Shown: positions 1-9,406 of the stretch, in pieces
Position numbering within the stretch: the first letter of the stretch is position 1
How the letters are laid out: the number at the start of each line of letters is the position of its first letter
Source of the DNA: Pisolithus tinctorius
Taxonomy: Eukaryota; Basidiomycota; Agaricomycetes; Boletales; Pisolithaceae
Length of the DNA stretch: 64,000 nt
Direction: 5' to 3'
Assembly: GCA_024663395.1 (NCBI GenBank)
Contig: JANFAH010000021.1
Location: 310,001-374,000 of the forward strand
Program-made: the position numbers and the translations under genes
Notes under the pieces: generated by a model
Told to the model about the DNA's origin: nothing
Database searches by the model: none
The model's input: only the letters and a program-made list of their open reading frames with translations

Positions 1-47
1 CTAAGCCATCTAGCTCGTGTTATACAGCTACTTGGACTTTTCCTACA
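1..47 (+). repeat. 3' end of the 5' LTR of element A (cut by the window edge)
   Basis: These 47 bases equal the end of the LTR at 15267-15313 and end in the usual ACA. The rest of this LTR must lie left of the window. Confidence 0.93.
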
Positions 48-414
48 ACTGGAGCCCACCACGAGGGATTCTGCTGTCGCTTCCAGAAGGTCACTCAGGC
101 GCACCACCGAACGCACCGAACTAGAAAATTTATGCCTGCACTTTTGCAATCTGAACCTGTCAGAAGACTCCGACATTTTCCGCCCTGTTTCACCCATAAC
201 ACTGGATCACGTGCAATTACCCGCTGACATTCCGTGGGTACTACCCGTGATCACTCCTCCTGATATCTCGGCAGATCAGATATCCATCGCGTCGGATCAC
301 CTAGATCTCACTGCCCCTGATTTTCCCGGTGGCTTTATCCACTCGACTCCCTGAAGGCCCGAAACCCCGCCATCACCTTTAACACCCATCACATCATCTG
401 ATTCATCATCACCG

Positions 415-1692
415 ATGCCCTCTTTTTCCCGTCTCTTTGACGCCTCCGAATCTATACCCAGACTCCCAGCTCCATCTGCCACACTGCCGTGACCACTCAC
501 TCGGTCGCAGACCACCCATCAGCCAATTAGTAACCTGCCAACACTTCCACCCACTCGCTCGCGCACTATACCAACCGCTTCGCACCCGCAACCAATACCC
601 GTTCCACCCGTTACCAATCCGGCACTGCCACCACAGGTTAACCCACCAATGGCTAATCCCCAGTTTCAGATGCCGCTCCGCAGAACACAAAACTCACCTA
701 AATTTAGCGGAGATTCTCCCGCACAGCTTCCACGCTACCTCGAAGACATCGACTTCCTCGGTACTCTCGCTGCTCTTGATGACCATGGCAAGATCAAAGC
801 CGCAATCCGCTACGCTGACCTCAAAGAAGCCGAGGTCTGGCAAACGCTTCTGGAAGCCGCTCCTGCAGCCAACGACTGGGATGCCTTCGTAGTAGCTGTT
901 AAGGGTTTGTACCCTGGCTGCGAGGGTGACGACCGCTACTGCCGTGCAGACTTGCAGTACCTCATTGAAGAATATCAGTCCAAGCCTATGCGGAACCAGG
1001 ATGACCTTGGAGAATACCAGCGGAAATTCGCTAAGATTTCTGCCCTGCTCATTAAAACTAAAAAGCTTGCAGAGATGGAACGGGATTCCATGTTCCTGAA
1101 CGGCTTCCCGAGGGCCATCGCAGATCGTATTTGTCATCGACTCTCTATAGTCCGCACCGACCTCCACCCTGACGATCCATACCCGCTCGCAGAAGTCGTC
1201 AAAGCTGCCAAGTTCCTTCTGACAGGATCCGCTCTTCGTAGCGCAGTACCGACAATGGGTACCATGGCCTTGCCAGCTGCACCTCCCTCGTCGGCTTACA
1301 TGCCGCAAGTGCCACCTGCTGGTACTGTCGTTAAACAGGAATACAACTTCCAGATGCAGCCTCCGCCGCAGCAACGCAGACCCAGCTGCGGCTTCTGTGC
1401 AGACCCCAACCACTGGACAAGGATGTGCGTGCTCGTTGAAGTTTATATCCGCACCGGTAAGATCACGAGAGGGACAGACAACCGTCTCTATCTGGCGGAC
1501 GGGAGCCGAATTCCACGTTTCCCTGAACGTAACTCACTGAGAGAGGCTGTTGACCGCGTCATGGCTGACAGAGACCAGACCAGTGCGCGTGCTGCGACTC
1601 CTGCCGCTCTGCGCAAGGCACCGCTAACCTCTTCTGCGTTGCTCATCCCAAAATTGACGTGCAGTTGGAAATCCAGCCTTCTGCCTTCTTAA
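415..1692 (+). CDS. gag: Gag of element A (capsid and nucleocapsid-type protein)
   Basis: Structural protein expected to assemble the cytoplasmic particle in which reverse transcription occurs. The secure frame is 649-1692. The same frame is open further upstream to an ATG at 415, with one TGA at 490-492 that would be CGA (Arg) before a CpG transition, so the true start may be 415. Visible features are a charged helical capsid-like region (about residues 20-190 counted from 649), a Pro/Gln-rich linker, and a CCHC zinc knuckle spaced C-x2-C-x4-H-x4-C near 1387-1428. The frame ends at TAA 1690-1692. The protease frame overlaps from 1569 and is one base back, so a -1 frameshift, or an ancestral indel, is needed to continue. 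Family assignment is by domain order and the zinc knuckle. Confidence 0.82.
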
Positions 1693-2897
1693 ACACCGTC
1701 CAAGACACCGATGAACCTGTCGCAGACTTAGCCGACCCTGACTTCCAAGCATATGTCGCTCAAGCTTGGGCTACCTACCAAGCGGATAAAGGTAACAAGG
1801 GAGCAGTCATTCCCCGTGGAAAGAAAGCCTGCTTCGACGGAGTTGAAATCACTGCTCGACCCGTGGCACGTCCTGCCAACCCTCCACGAGTCGACCCGCG
1901 CGCAGCCACTGTTGAAGAGGAAATCATTTCCCCTGGTGTTCAAAGTTCGCGTGCCGCTCGCCAGGCATCTGAGCCCTCCACACCTGCACCAACATCTACC
2001 ACTACGAAACCATATGTTCCTCCGACTAATCCGGCTCCAACGCCCGTGCGCAAAGACCCCGTTCCTGCGGCAATTGTTCCGACACAGACACCGTACCCAT
2101 CAGCTCGCAATCAAAACCAGTACCGTTACTCGTTCCCCCTCAAAGACGAAGCCGTGCCCAAGCGTATCATGGAGCGCGTACTCGAAACCAGCGTTGCCAT
2201 GCCAGTCAAAGAATTATTTGCAGTAGCCCCAGAGTTTTGCAAACAGTTCAGAGACATCACCATGGCAAAACGCGTCACCACAAACGAGATTGAGGTAGTT
2301 CGTAGCGACAATGAAGAAGGAGTACAAGTGAATGAATTGACCGGCCACGATCCTCAAAGAACCGCGCGCAAATACGGAGACCACGTTATCCGCGGTGATG
2401 ACGGCTCCATCATAGCTCACCACACTCTGCTGCTCCACTGCATCGAAGCCAAGGTCCCCGGGACCGACGTCACAATCAACTGCGTACTAGATTCCGGTTC
2501 GGAAATCGTCGCCATGCCCAGGCGCGTTTGGGAAAAGATCGGGCTTCCATTGCGCTGCGATCATCTCATGACTATGACGTCTGCTAACATGTCTAAAGAC
2601 ACTACTGTAGGCATACTAGAGAACCTGAAACTCGACTTCGGCGCTGGGCCAGTCATGCTACAGGTTCAAGTAATTGAACATGCCAACTTCGACATGCTCC
2701 TCGGACATCCGTTCATTTGCCTTATGAGTGCGGTGACAAACGATTATCCTGACGGCAGACAGCGGATCACTCTCCAAGACCTGAACGACAGCCGCGAGTA
2801 CACTTTGCCCACGCGCCCATGGCGCGAGGGCTGTCCGCGCTGCAAGTGCGGCAAGCACTGCCATAGCCACCAAAGTATAGTCGAATGGGGTTTTTGA
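1569..2897 (+). CDS. Aspartic protease region of element A (separate -1 frame)
   Basis: Retroviral-type aspartic protease that matures the Gag and Pol precursors. The frame is open from 1569 (after TGA 1566-1568) to TGA 2895-2897. A Pro/Thr-rich linker occupies about 1850-2150. The catalytic triad Asp-Ser-Gly lies near 2490 in a Val-Leu-Asp-Ser-Gly-Ser context, with a distal Leu-Leu-Gly-His-Pro strand near 2695-2712, as in Ty3-type proteases. No convincing own start codon is visible, which fits translation by frameshift from gag. The end carries a Cys-rich tail and runs straight into a GGGTTTT heptamer before its stop, where the RT frame overlaps. Separate gag, pro and pol frames are unusual, since most Gypsy elements fuse protease to pol. 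Confidence 0.78.
   Translation, partial: QRPDQCACCDSCRSAQGTANLFCVAHPKIDVQLEIQPSAFLNTVQDTDEPVADLADPDFQAYVAQAWATYQADKGNKGAVIPRGKKACFDGVEITARPVARPANPPRVDPRAATVEEEIISPGVQSSRAARQASEPSTPAPTSTTTKPYVPPTNPAPTPVRKDPVPAAIVPTQTPYPSARNQNQYRYSFPLKDEAVPKRIMERVLETSVAMPVKELFAVAPEFCKQFRDITMAKRVTTNEIEVVRSDNEEGVQVNELTGHDPQRTARKYGDHVIRGDDGSIIAHHTLLLHCIEAKVPGTDVTINCVLDSGSEIVAMPRRVWEKIGLPLRCDHLMTMTSANMSKDTTVGILENLKLDFGAGPVMLQVQVIEHANFDMLLGHPFICLMSAVTNDYPDGRQRITLQDLNDSREYTLPTRPWREGCPRCKCGKHCHSHQSIVEWGF
1647..1653 (+). promoter_or_regulatory. Candidate -1 frameshift heptamer CCCAAAA, gag to protease (element A)
   Basis: In the gag frame the codons are CCA AAA preceded by C, so the heptamer fits X XXY YYZ exactly in phase, 37 bases before the gag stop. 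A -1 slip here enters the protease frame. This is the weakest of the four sites, because the protease-frame translation already looks protein-like just upstream, so an old indel is an alternative. Confidence 0.4.
2888..2894 (+). promoter_or_regulatory. Candidate -1 frameshift heptamer GGGTTTT, protease to RT (element A)
   Basis: Protease-frame codons are GGT TTT TGA preceded by G. The X XXY YYZ heptamer is directly followed by the stop codon, and a -1 slip continues into the RT frame, which is open from 2867. Confidence 0.6.
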
Positions 2898-3540
2898 ATA
2901 TCGATGATCCACCAAACGGTCGGGGAGAGCCTACTAAGACGTCCTGTTTCCTATTTAGCCGCTGTTATCCGTTCCTCAGTCCTACAGTCTCATCATTAGC
3001 CTTTACTTCGATGAACTTCTCTTCGCCCGTGGCACCCGTGCCGCGGAACATACCCACCGGAATACCCTCGCCTGTTTTCGCTTTCCTCTCTTCCACTCAG
3101 ACAATACTAAACCCCTCTGCTATAGCCACATTCAGCAGCGTTTATCAACTAGATCCCGCGGTTCGCACCCTCGTTTACAAGCCAGTTGCCAAGAAGGTTC
3201 GGACGGTACCTGCCCCGATGGCGGAAGAATACCACATCGTGCGCAGCCTGCCTGATGACCCGCTCGCTGGTCTCCAACCACTTCCAACCCATCCACCAGA
3301 CTTCGCTCCGGGCATCCGCTTCACCACCAAATGGGCCGTGGAACTCGACCTCGATCCTGTGGATTGGCTTTGGCCAGAAGAACTTAAACTCGTAACTTGG
3401 CTCGTTTTGGTCCATGAGCTCGCATTCACTTGGGACATTACAGAGCGTGGACACCTAGACGAATGGTATTTCCCACCAGTAAAGATTCCTACGATTCCGC
3501 ACACGCCTTGGGTCCAATGCAATATCCCTATCCTGAACGC

Positions 3541-3545
3541 GATAC
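3541..3545. repeat. Target site duplication GATAC, left copy (element B)
   Basis: GATAC abuts the TG of B's 5' LTR. The same five bases abut the CA of the 3' LTR at 9402-9406. A 5 bp duplication is normal for Ty3/Gypsy integrase. Confidence 0.95.
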
Positions 3546-3942
3546 TGTTACGATACGTACTCTTTTCTTCTTCTCTTCCCTTCTCTTTTCGTCTTATCTA
3601 ATCTTTCTATCTTATCTTGTTTCTTGGACTCGGTCCGGGTCCCGGCCTGGACCTCGCCTCGCCTTCGCCTTGCTTCTCCCTTCTAGTATGTTCCGCTCCA
3701 CCGTGATATCATTATGACATCACTATGATGTCATGGACCTCATGTACGCCTCACTGTAGCCTCATGTACCATAGTATAAGTATCGTCACTCAATCGCCCA
3801 ACTAGCTCCAAGCTAGTTCATTTGGGTCTTCGAGTCCTAAATCCGCCTGCTTCTAAGTCGCTCCCCTCTCTTTCTCTTTACTCTTCTTTGTTGGTTCTTG
3901 GTGCGAGCCTACAACAAACCCTGTTGTTTAGGTCTCGTCACA
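3546..3942 (+). repeat. 5' LTR of element B (397 bp)
   Basis: Begins TGTTACG and ends TCGTCACA. It contains a TATA-like TATAAG at 3775-3780 and the predicted transcript start at about 3810. It aligns base for base with 9005-9401 except for five transitions, each at a CpG site. Confidence 0.95.
3775..3780 (+). promoter_or_regulatory. TATA-type promoter element in B's LTR
   Basis: TATAAG lies 35 bases before 3810, where the 11-base self-primer sequence begins. A TATA-to-start distance of 30-40 bases supports transcription starting there, and so supports self-priming. Confidence 0.6.
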
Positions 3943-3944
3943 CT

Positions 3945-3955
3945 TGAACTAGCTT
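3945..3955 (+). other. Self-priming primer binding site of element B
   Basis: TGAACTAGCTT lies two bases after the LTR. It is the exact reverse complement of AAGCTAGTTCA at 3810-3820, the predicted 5' end of the RNA. Tf1/sushi-type elements prime minus-strand DNA by folding the first roughly 11 nt of the transcript onto the primer site, and this pair has that length and position. There is no TGG-type tRNA site here. Confidence 0.72.
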
Positions 3956-4248
3956 CTCACCGTTGTACCCTCGCACCACCGTCACCATTCCTCATTTCCT
4001 TCGTGAAGGCTCGTGGGTGTACTCGCCAAGTCCCCCAGCCTCTGAACCCGACCCAAACCTCTTCGTCCCGTACATCCCTGAGTGACGCTCATTCACCCCG
4101 CTCTTCGATCACAACCTCTACCCCCTTCCGCCACCCCCTTCTTACCCCTTCTCTGTCGAATCCGTCTTCCCTTGTTCACTCCCCGCTAAACCCCAGCAAC
4201 CCCGCTACAACCTCCGTCCCTGTCACACCTTAAGACGCCCGGATCGCT

Positions 4249-5307
4249 ATGGAAGGCATCCACGACCAACTCACCGAACTCCGCGACACTCTCGACGCTC
4301 TTCGAGACGAAAATTACAGGTTAAGCAACGAGCTAAGAGACGCTCAAGGAACGATCGCGACCATTGAGGGTCAGCGAAACCAGTGGAATGCCCTCCCCGC
4401 CGATGTTATTCAGAGGAGGATTGAAGTGATGGCCGACCTGGGTCAGTATGCTGGTGATCGTGCCAAGTTTTTGGAATGGTGGGTGAAGATGAAGGTGTGG
4501 GTCGCACAGAATAGGACCGCCCTGCCGACCGCCCAAGATAAGTGTACCGCAGTATGGTCCCGGATGACAGGCCCTGTAGCAGGAAGGTTTGCTCAGGCCA
4601 AGTTCTCCCTCGCCATCGTCACTGGAGTGTGGCCTGATACGGCCGAGATGATCGAGGACATTGACAGATTCTTCGCCCCTCAAACGGATGTAGAGTGGGC
4701 CAAAGCTCAGATGCGCACTATGCGCCAGGGGAACTCTCGGTATGAGGAGTTCTATGCGAAATTTGAGTCCTTGAAGGTCCAAGGACGTGTCACTGATGAA
4801 ACTGCCGGCTTCCTCCTGGAGAACGCCGTACACCCCGCCATCGTGAAAGAAGCCCTAAGGAGGGGATATACTCAGGGCAACTATCTTCAAATGACTGTCG
4901 CCTTCCGGGAGGCTGCCCTTGCTAGGGACCGTTTCAAGTTACTCTACAATCACTACCCCGATGAACCTGCTCCCCATTCCTCTTATAACCGCCCCTCGTA
5001 CTCCCCTCGCTTCACTCCTACCGGCACTCAACCCGGTTGTGGCGCCCCCATGGAAATTGGCGCTGCTCGCTTCCCTCCTCGCCCCATCCCTTCCCATATT
5101 AAGTGTTTCGACTGCCAGGGGAATCACTACAAGCGTGATTGTCCCCGTGCTAAAGGAAAGGGTCCTGCTAGACCTAACATACGGGAAGTGACACAAGAAG
5201 CACAAGAGACCGCCCTCCACCAGATGTCGTTTGAAGAGATGCAGGCCTTCTTCTATGACAAACAGATTAACGAGATGAAAAGCCAGGGAAAAGAGTTCGG
5301 CCAGTAG
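4249..5307 (+). CDS. gag: Gag of element B
   Basis: A 352-residue structural protein. The N-terminal 45 residues are charged and predicted coiled-coil. A Trp-rich capsid-type domain follows (about residues 60-230), then a Pro/Ser/Arg-rich linker and a CCHC zinc knuckle (C-x2-C-x4-H-x4-C, near 5104-5145), and a short acidic tail. The start is the first ATG in an open frame after a non-coding leader of about 300 bases. The frame ends at TAG 5305-5307 inside the frameshift stem-loop. Pol overlaps by 73 bases in the -1 frame. Confidence 0.93.
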   Translation: MEGIHDQLTELRDTLDALRDENYRLSNELRDAQGTIATIEGQRNQWNALPADVIQRRIEVMADLGQYAGDRAKFLEWWVKMKVWVAQNRTALPTAQDKCTAVWSRMTGPVAGRFAQAKFSLAIVTGVWPDTAEMIEDIDRFFAPQTDVEWAKAQMRTMRQGNSRYEEFYAKFESLKVQGRVTDETAGFLLENAVHPAIVKEALRRGYTQGNYLQMTVAFREAALARDRFKLLYNHYPDEPAPHSSYNRPSYSPRFTPTGTQPGCGAPMEIGAARFPPRPIPSHIKCFDCQGNHYKRDCPRAKGKGPARPNIREVTQEAQETALHQMSFEEMQAFFYDKQINEMKSQGKEFGQ

Positions 5308-8300
5308 AGGATCAGGTCTCCACTGGCTACGTATATAATAAGTTTTCTGTCTTAGGCATTGACGATTTCTCTACCGAGCAGGATATATTTAACTCGGACA
5401 CTACTGTACCATCTGAAGAGGCGACCCCAGTGGGCACGGCCGCAGATGTAAAACTGTCGGTGCTTAGTTCCTCTTGCAATAAAAGTAAGAGTACGCCTAT
5501 CCAGAAAACGAAAGAAACCCCGAAGATAAGGACGGCAGATCCAAAGGCCGAGTTGGAGTTGGAGGTAGTGTTGGAAGGACGAGAAAAGAAATGGAGTGTG
5601 AAAGCGTTGGTGGATTCAGGGGCCAATGACACCTTCTTGGACAAAAAGTGGGCCGATGAAAATGACGTTCCCCTGATCAAGCTTGGCCGACCTGTCGCTG
5701 TCCTTAATGTCGATGGAACCCCTAACGTGGCTGGAAATATCACGCACGTCGCCTCCCTCGTTATGAACTATCAGGATCATCGAGAATCTGTCTGGGCTCA
5801 GGTCACCACGCTCGGGACACATCCCCTCATACTCGGTTACACTTGGCTGCGGAAGCACAATCCAGAGGTGTGTTGGGAAACCAAGCAGGTGAAGTTGTCC
5901 CGCTGTCCCCGTGAGTGTCATGACCTGGCCCCAAGGACAAGAGCAGAGAGGATAGCGGAAGAGCAAGAAGCGCAGGACATGGAGTACCTTTATCCGAAGC
6001 TCCGCTCTACCAGAATTCGGACCGGCACTACTGAGGAGCTCGTTCCAAAGGAATACCATCAGTACCTAAAGGTCTTCTCAAAGGAAGAGTCGGAAAGGAT
6101 GCCGCTTCGTAAACCGTGGGACCACACCATCGACCTTAAAGAAACCTTCACTCCCAAACGTGGTCGTCTCATCCCACTCTCTGTAGAGGAACAAAAGGAG
6201 GTGTCGGACTTCCTTGAGGACCAACTGCGTAAAGGCTACATCCGTCCCTCGAAGTCACCACAGACCTCGCCGGTGTTCTTTGTACCAAAGAAAGATGGGA
6301 AGAAGCGCATGGTACAAGACTACCGGTATCTCAATGAACATACGGTTAAGAACGCATACCCTCTCCCTCTCATTTCTCAGCTCGTCGATAAGCTCAAGGG
6401 TTGTAAGCTCTTCACCAAGATGGATCTCCGATGGGGGTACAATAACGTCCGTGTCAAGGAAGGAGACGAATGGAAAGCTGCCTTTGTTACTCATAAAGGC
6501 GCTTATGAACCGTTGGTCATGTACTTTGGCCTCTGCAACTCGCCCTCCACCTTCCAGAACATGATGAACGACATCTTCGGTGACATGGAGGACGTCCTCG
6601 TGGTTTATATCGATGATCTAATGATCTTCACGAAGACAGATGATGAAAAGGAACATGATAGGATCGTCCTGGAGGTATTGAGAAGGTTGGAGGAAAATGA
6701 TCTCTTTGTCAAACCGGAGAAGTGCTTCTTCAAACAAAAGCAGGTGGAGTTCCTAGGCATGGTGGTTGGAACCGAAGGGGTCAGCATGGACAAAAGTAAG
6801 GTCAAGGCCATAACCGAGTGGCCAATCCCTACAAAGGTCCGCTTGGTACGAGCCTTCTTGGGCTTGGCGAACTTCTATCACCGTTTCATCAAAGACTTTG
6901 CACAGGTCGCTCGCCCCCTCAATGACCTTACAAGGAAGGATCAACTCTGGGTTTGGGGCTCTCGAGAACAACAGGCCTTCGATGCCTTGAAACTCGCTTT
7001 CACCACTGCCCCCGTCCTTGCATTCCCAGACCAAGACAGGGAGTTCCGCCTAGAAACTGATGCCTCAGACTTTGCCACTGGTGCTGTCCTCTCCGTGAAG
7101 TGTGAGGATGACCTCTGGCGACCCATTGCCTTTTATTCCCACTCCATGTCCCCCCCAGAGCGAAACTATCAGGTCTTCGACAAGGAGATGCTGGCCATAA
7201 TTCGTGCTTTGGAGACGTGGCAGCATTACCTCGAAGCCACCCCTTACCAGTTTGAAATCTGGACTGACCACGCTAACCTCCAGTATTTCATGAAGGCGCA
7301 AAATCTGGATCGTCGTCAGGCACGCTGGGCCCAGTACCTCTCCCGGTTCAATTATAAACTGGTGTATAAGCCTGGGTCTTCAATGGCTAAGGCTGATGCC
7401 CTTTCTAGGAGGGAAGATCACGAGCCACAGGGGTCAGACAACCAAGGGATTATGTTACTCGACCCCTCTAGGGTAGCAGCTACCTTGATGGTAGGGGAGG
7501 ATGTTGATCTCGTTCTCGCTCTGAAATCCGCCTCCTTGGTAACACCACAACCAGAGGGGTCAGTCCTTAGAGAAGGGCTGTACGTCTGTCAGGGAAAGGT
7601 CTATGTTCCACCCGCCGTCAGAGTCCATTGTCTTGAAAAGCACCATGACACCCCGCTTGCAGGACATCCTGGTTGGAAGAAAACTCTAGAGCTCGTCTCT
7701 CGCAACTATGTCTGGCCTGGGATGACTGCTACTGTCAAGGACTACGTCTCGGCATGTCACCGTTGTCAGATGGCTAAAAGTTCCAGACTACCTCCTGCAG
7801 GGAAACTCCTTCCGAACCCTGTTCCCGAACGTCCATGGACTGACATCTCGGTTGACTTCATGGAGCTACCAGAAGCGCAGGGCTTCGATAACATTATGGT
7901 GGTGGTAGACAGGTTTTCAAAGGAGGTGGTCTTTGCCCCCACTACAAAAGAGGTTTCCTCGTTGCAGACAGCTGAACTCTTTCGCGACCATGTGTGGACC
8001 CAGCATGGGTTGCCTTCCTCTGTTATCTCGGATCGGGGCCCCCAGTTTGCCAGTGCTTTCACCACTGAACTTTGCAGGATGCTTGGGGTCAAACCCAAGC
8101 TTTCCACCGCCTTCCATCCTCAGACAGACGGCCAGACAGAACGTCTTAACCAGGATCTCCAACAGTACCTCCGCCTTTTTGTCAATGACCGGCAGGATTC
8201 TTGGCCTTCTTGGCTCAAGGTCGCCCAGTTCTCCTATAATAACAAGCGACAAGAGTCTACTGGCAAAAGTCCTTTCTCGGTTACTCGCTCCTACACCCCC

Positions 8301-8993
8301 AGAATGGGCGTGGAACCCTTCCTTTCCAAGGCAGAGGCAGCTACAGATCATGCTGTTGACCTCGCTAAGGTTTTGGAGGACACAAAGAAGGCTTTGGACA
8401 AAGCTGCAGAACGAATGAAGGTGTCTGCAGATGCGTCTCGCTCTGATGCCCCCTCCTACTTGGTTGGAGACATGGTTTGGCTGGAGACCTCCCGCATCTC
8501 CCTCTCTGGTCGCCCTTCCAGAAAACTCACGGAACGATGGATTGGCCCCTATAAGGTTGTCTCACTCAAGCCCAATGCGGTGGAACTGAAACTTCCAAAA
8601 ACCCTCAAGATCCACCCCGTCGTTAACGTCTCTCGGGTTAAGCCGTACAAGGGACCCTTGGAGGGCCAAACCGTTACTCACCCTGGGCCGGTGGTAGGAC
8701 ATGAGGGCGATGAAGAGTTTGAGGTGGACTATATCGCTGATTCTCGCCTGAAAAGGAACAGGCTTGAATACCTTGTCCATTGGAAGGGGTATCATGACGA
8801 GGATCGTACCTGGGAACCTGAGTCTGCTTTGAGGTCTGCCCCTGGTGCTGTCAGGGACTTCCACCGTCATAATCCCTCCGCTCCTCGGAAACTCCGTGGC
8901 ATGGATTCCTCCCTTTTCTCCTCCCTCTTCAAGCCCCTGGAGAACTTTACTGACACCATCCCTACCTTCAATCGCCTGGAAGTCGATTTCTAA
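5235..8993 (+). CDS. pol: Pol of element B: protease, reverse transcriptase, RNase H, integrase, chromodomain
   Basis: The pol frame is open from 5235 (after TGA 5232-5234) to TAA 8991-8993 and has no obvious initiator, which fits -1 frameshifting from gag. Residue numbers count from 5430. The protease Asp-Ser-Gly is near residue 61. Reverse transcriptase has the Tyr-Ile-Asp-Asp active site near 392. RNase H shows its Asp, Glu and Asp motifs at about 535-620. Integrase has an HHCC zinc finger near 735-780 and a D,D-35-E core with Asp in Ser-Asp-Arg-Gly and Glu in Gly-Gln-Thr-Glu-Arg. The C-terminus is a chromodomain (about 1095-1145) with the aromatic residues of a histone-reading cage (Tyr, Trp-Lys-Gly-Tyr, Thr-Trp-Glu). 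It would copy the RNA and insert DNA, probably steering to heterochromatin. No defect was seen. Confidence 0.96.
5286..5327 (+). promoter_or_regulatory. -1 programmed frameshift signal of element B: GGGAAAA, 7-nt spacer, stem-loop
   Basis: GGGAAAA at 5286-5292 is in phase as G GGA AAA in the gag frame. Seven bases later GCCAGT (5300-5305) can pair with ACTGGC (5322-5327). An inner GAG/CTC helix (5307-5309 with 5318-5320) is separated from it by one mismatch. The gag stop lies in this stem-loop. Heptamer, spacing and downstream hairpin are the three parts of a standard -1 signal, and slipping here leads straight into pol. Confidence 0.75.
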
Positions 8994-9004
8994 GGAGGGG
9001 ATAG
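8994..9004 (+). other. Polypurine tract of element B
   Basis: A purine-rich run, GGAGGGG and flanking bases, lies immediately before the 3' LTR. This is where plus-strand DNA priming occurs in LTR elements. Confidence 0.7.
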
Positions 9005-9401
9005 TGTTACGATATGTACTCTTTTCTTCTTCTCTTCCCTTCTCTTTTCGTCTTATCTAATCTTTCTATCTTATCTTGTTTCTTGGACTCGGTCCGGGTC
9101 CCAGCCTGGACCTCGCCTCGCCTTCGCCTTGCTTCTCCCTTCTAGTATGTTCCGCTCCACCGTGATATCATTATGACATCACTATGATGTCACGGACCTC
9201 ATGTACGCCTCACCGTAGCCTCATGTACCATAGTATAAGTATCGTCACTCAATCGCCCAACTAGCTCCAAGCTAGTTCATTTGGGTCTTTGAGTCCTAAA
9301 TCCGCCTGCTTCTAAGTCGCTCCCCTCTCTTTCTCTTTACTCTTCTTTGTTGGTTCTTGGTGCGAGCCTACAACAAACCCTGTTGTTTAGGTCTCGTCAC
9401 A
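9005..9401 (+). repeat. 3' LTR of element B (397 bp)
   Basis: Same length as the 5' LTR, with five differences, all C/T or G/A at CpG. It is followed by the second GATAC copy at 9402-9406. Confidence 0.95.
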
Positions 9402-9406
9402 GATAC
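9402..9406. repeat. Target site duplication GATAC, right copy (element B)
   Basis: Matches 3541-3545 and marks the insertion point in element A's pol. Confidence 0.95.

Larger units (their letters stand above)
2867..3545 (+). pseudogene. pol: Element A pol, 5' part (linker leading to reverse transcriptase), cut by element B
   Basis: Open frame from 2867 (after TAG 2864-2866), entered by the -1 site at 2888. It encodes a Pro-rich linker and then the start of the polymerase region. It stops being element A sequence at 3545, the last base of the GATAC target duplication, where element B begins. Skipping B and one GATAC copy, the reading frame continues without a break at 9407 with the RT thumb and palm motifs. 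The insertion was therefore clean and pol was open at this point when B arrived. Confidence 0.82.
3546..9401 (+). mobile_element. Element B: intact chromodomain Ty3/Gypsy retrotransposon (chromovirus)
   Basis: A complete element of 5856 bp. It has two 397 bp LTRs starting TG and ending CA, a GATAC target duplication, a self-priming-type primer site, gag, pol in the -1 frame, and a purine-rich tract before the 3' LTR. Domain order in pol is protease, RT, RNase H, integrase, chromodomain, which is the chromovirus order. Gag and pol are free of stops and all catalytic motifs I looked for are present. The LTRs differ at only five bases. It is therefore young and possibly mobile, either by itself or by supplying proteins. 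It has the best-preserved CpG content of the nest. Confidence 0.96.

Noticed and set aside
694..1413. Minus-strand frame of 239 residues
   Set aside because: Shadow of the gag gene of element A.
1569..1692. Gag/protease junction of element A as a certain frameshift site
   Set aside because: Kept only as a candidate. The protease-frame translation already looks coding upstream of CCCAAAA, so a one-base indel in an ancestral fused frame is a fair alternative.
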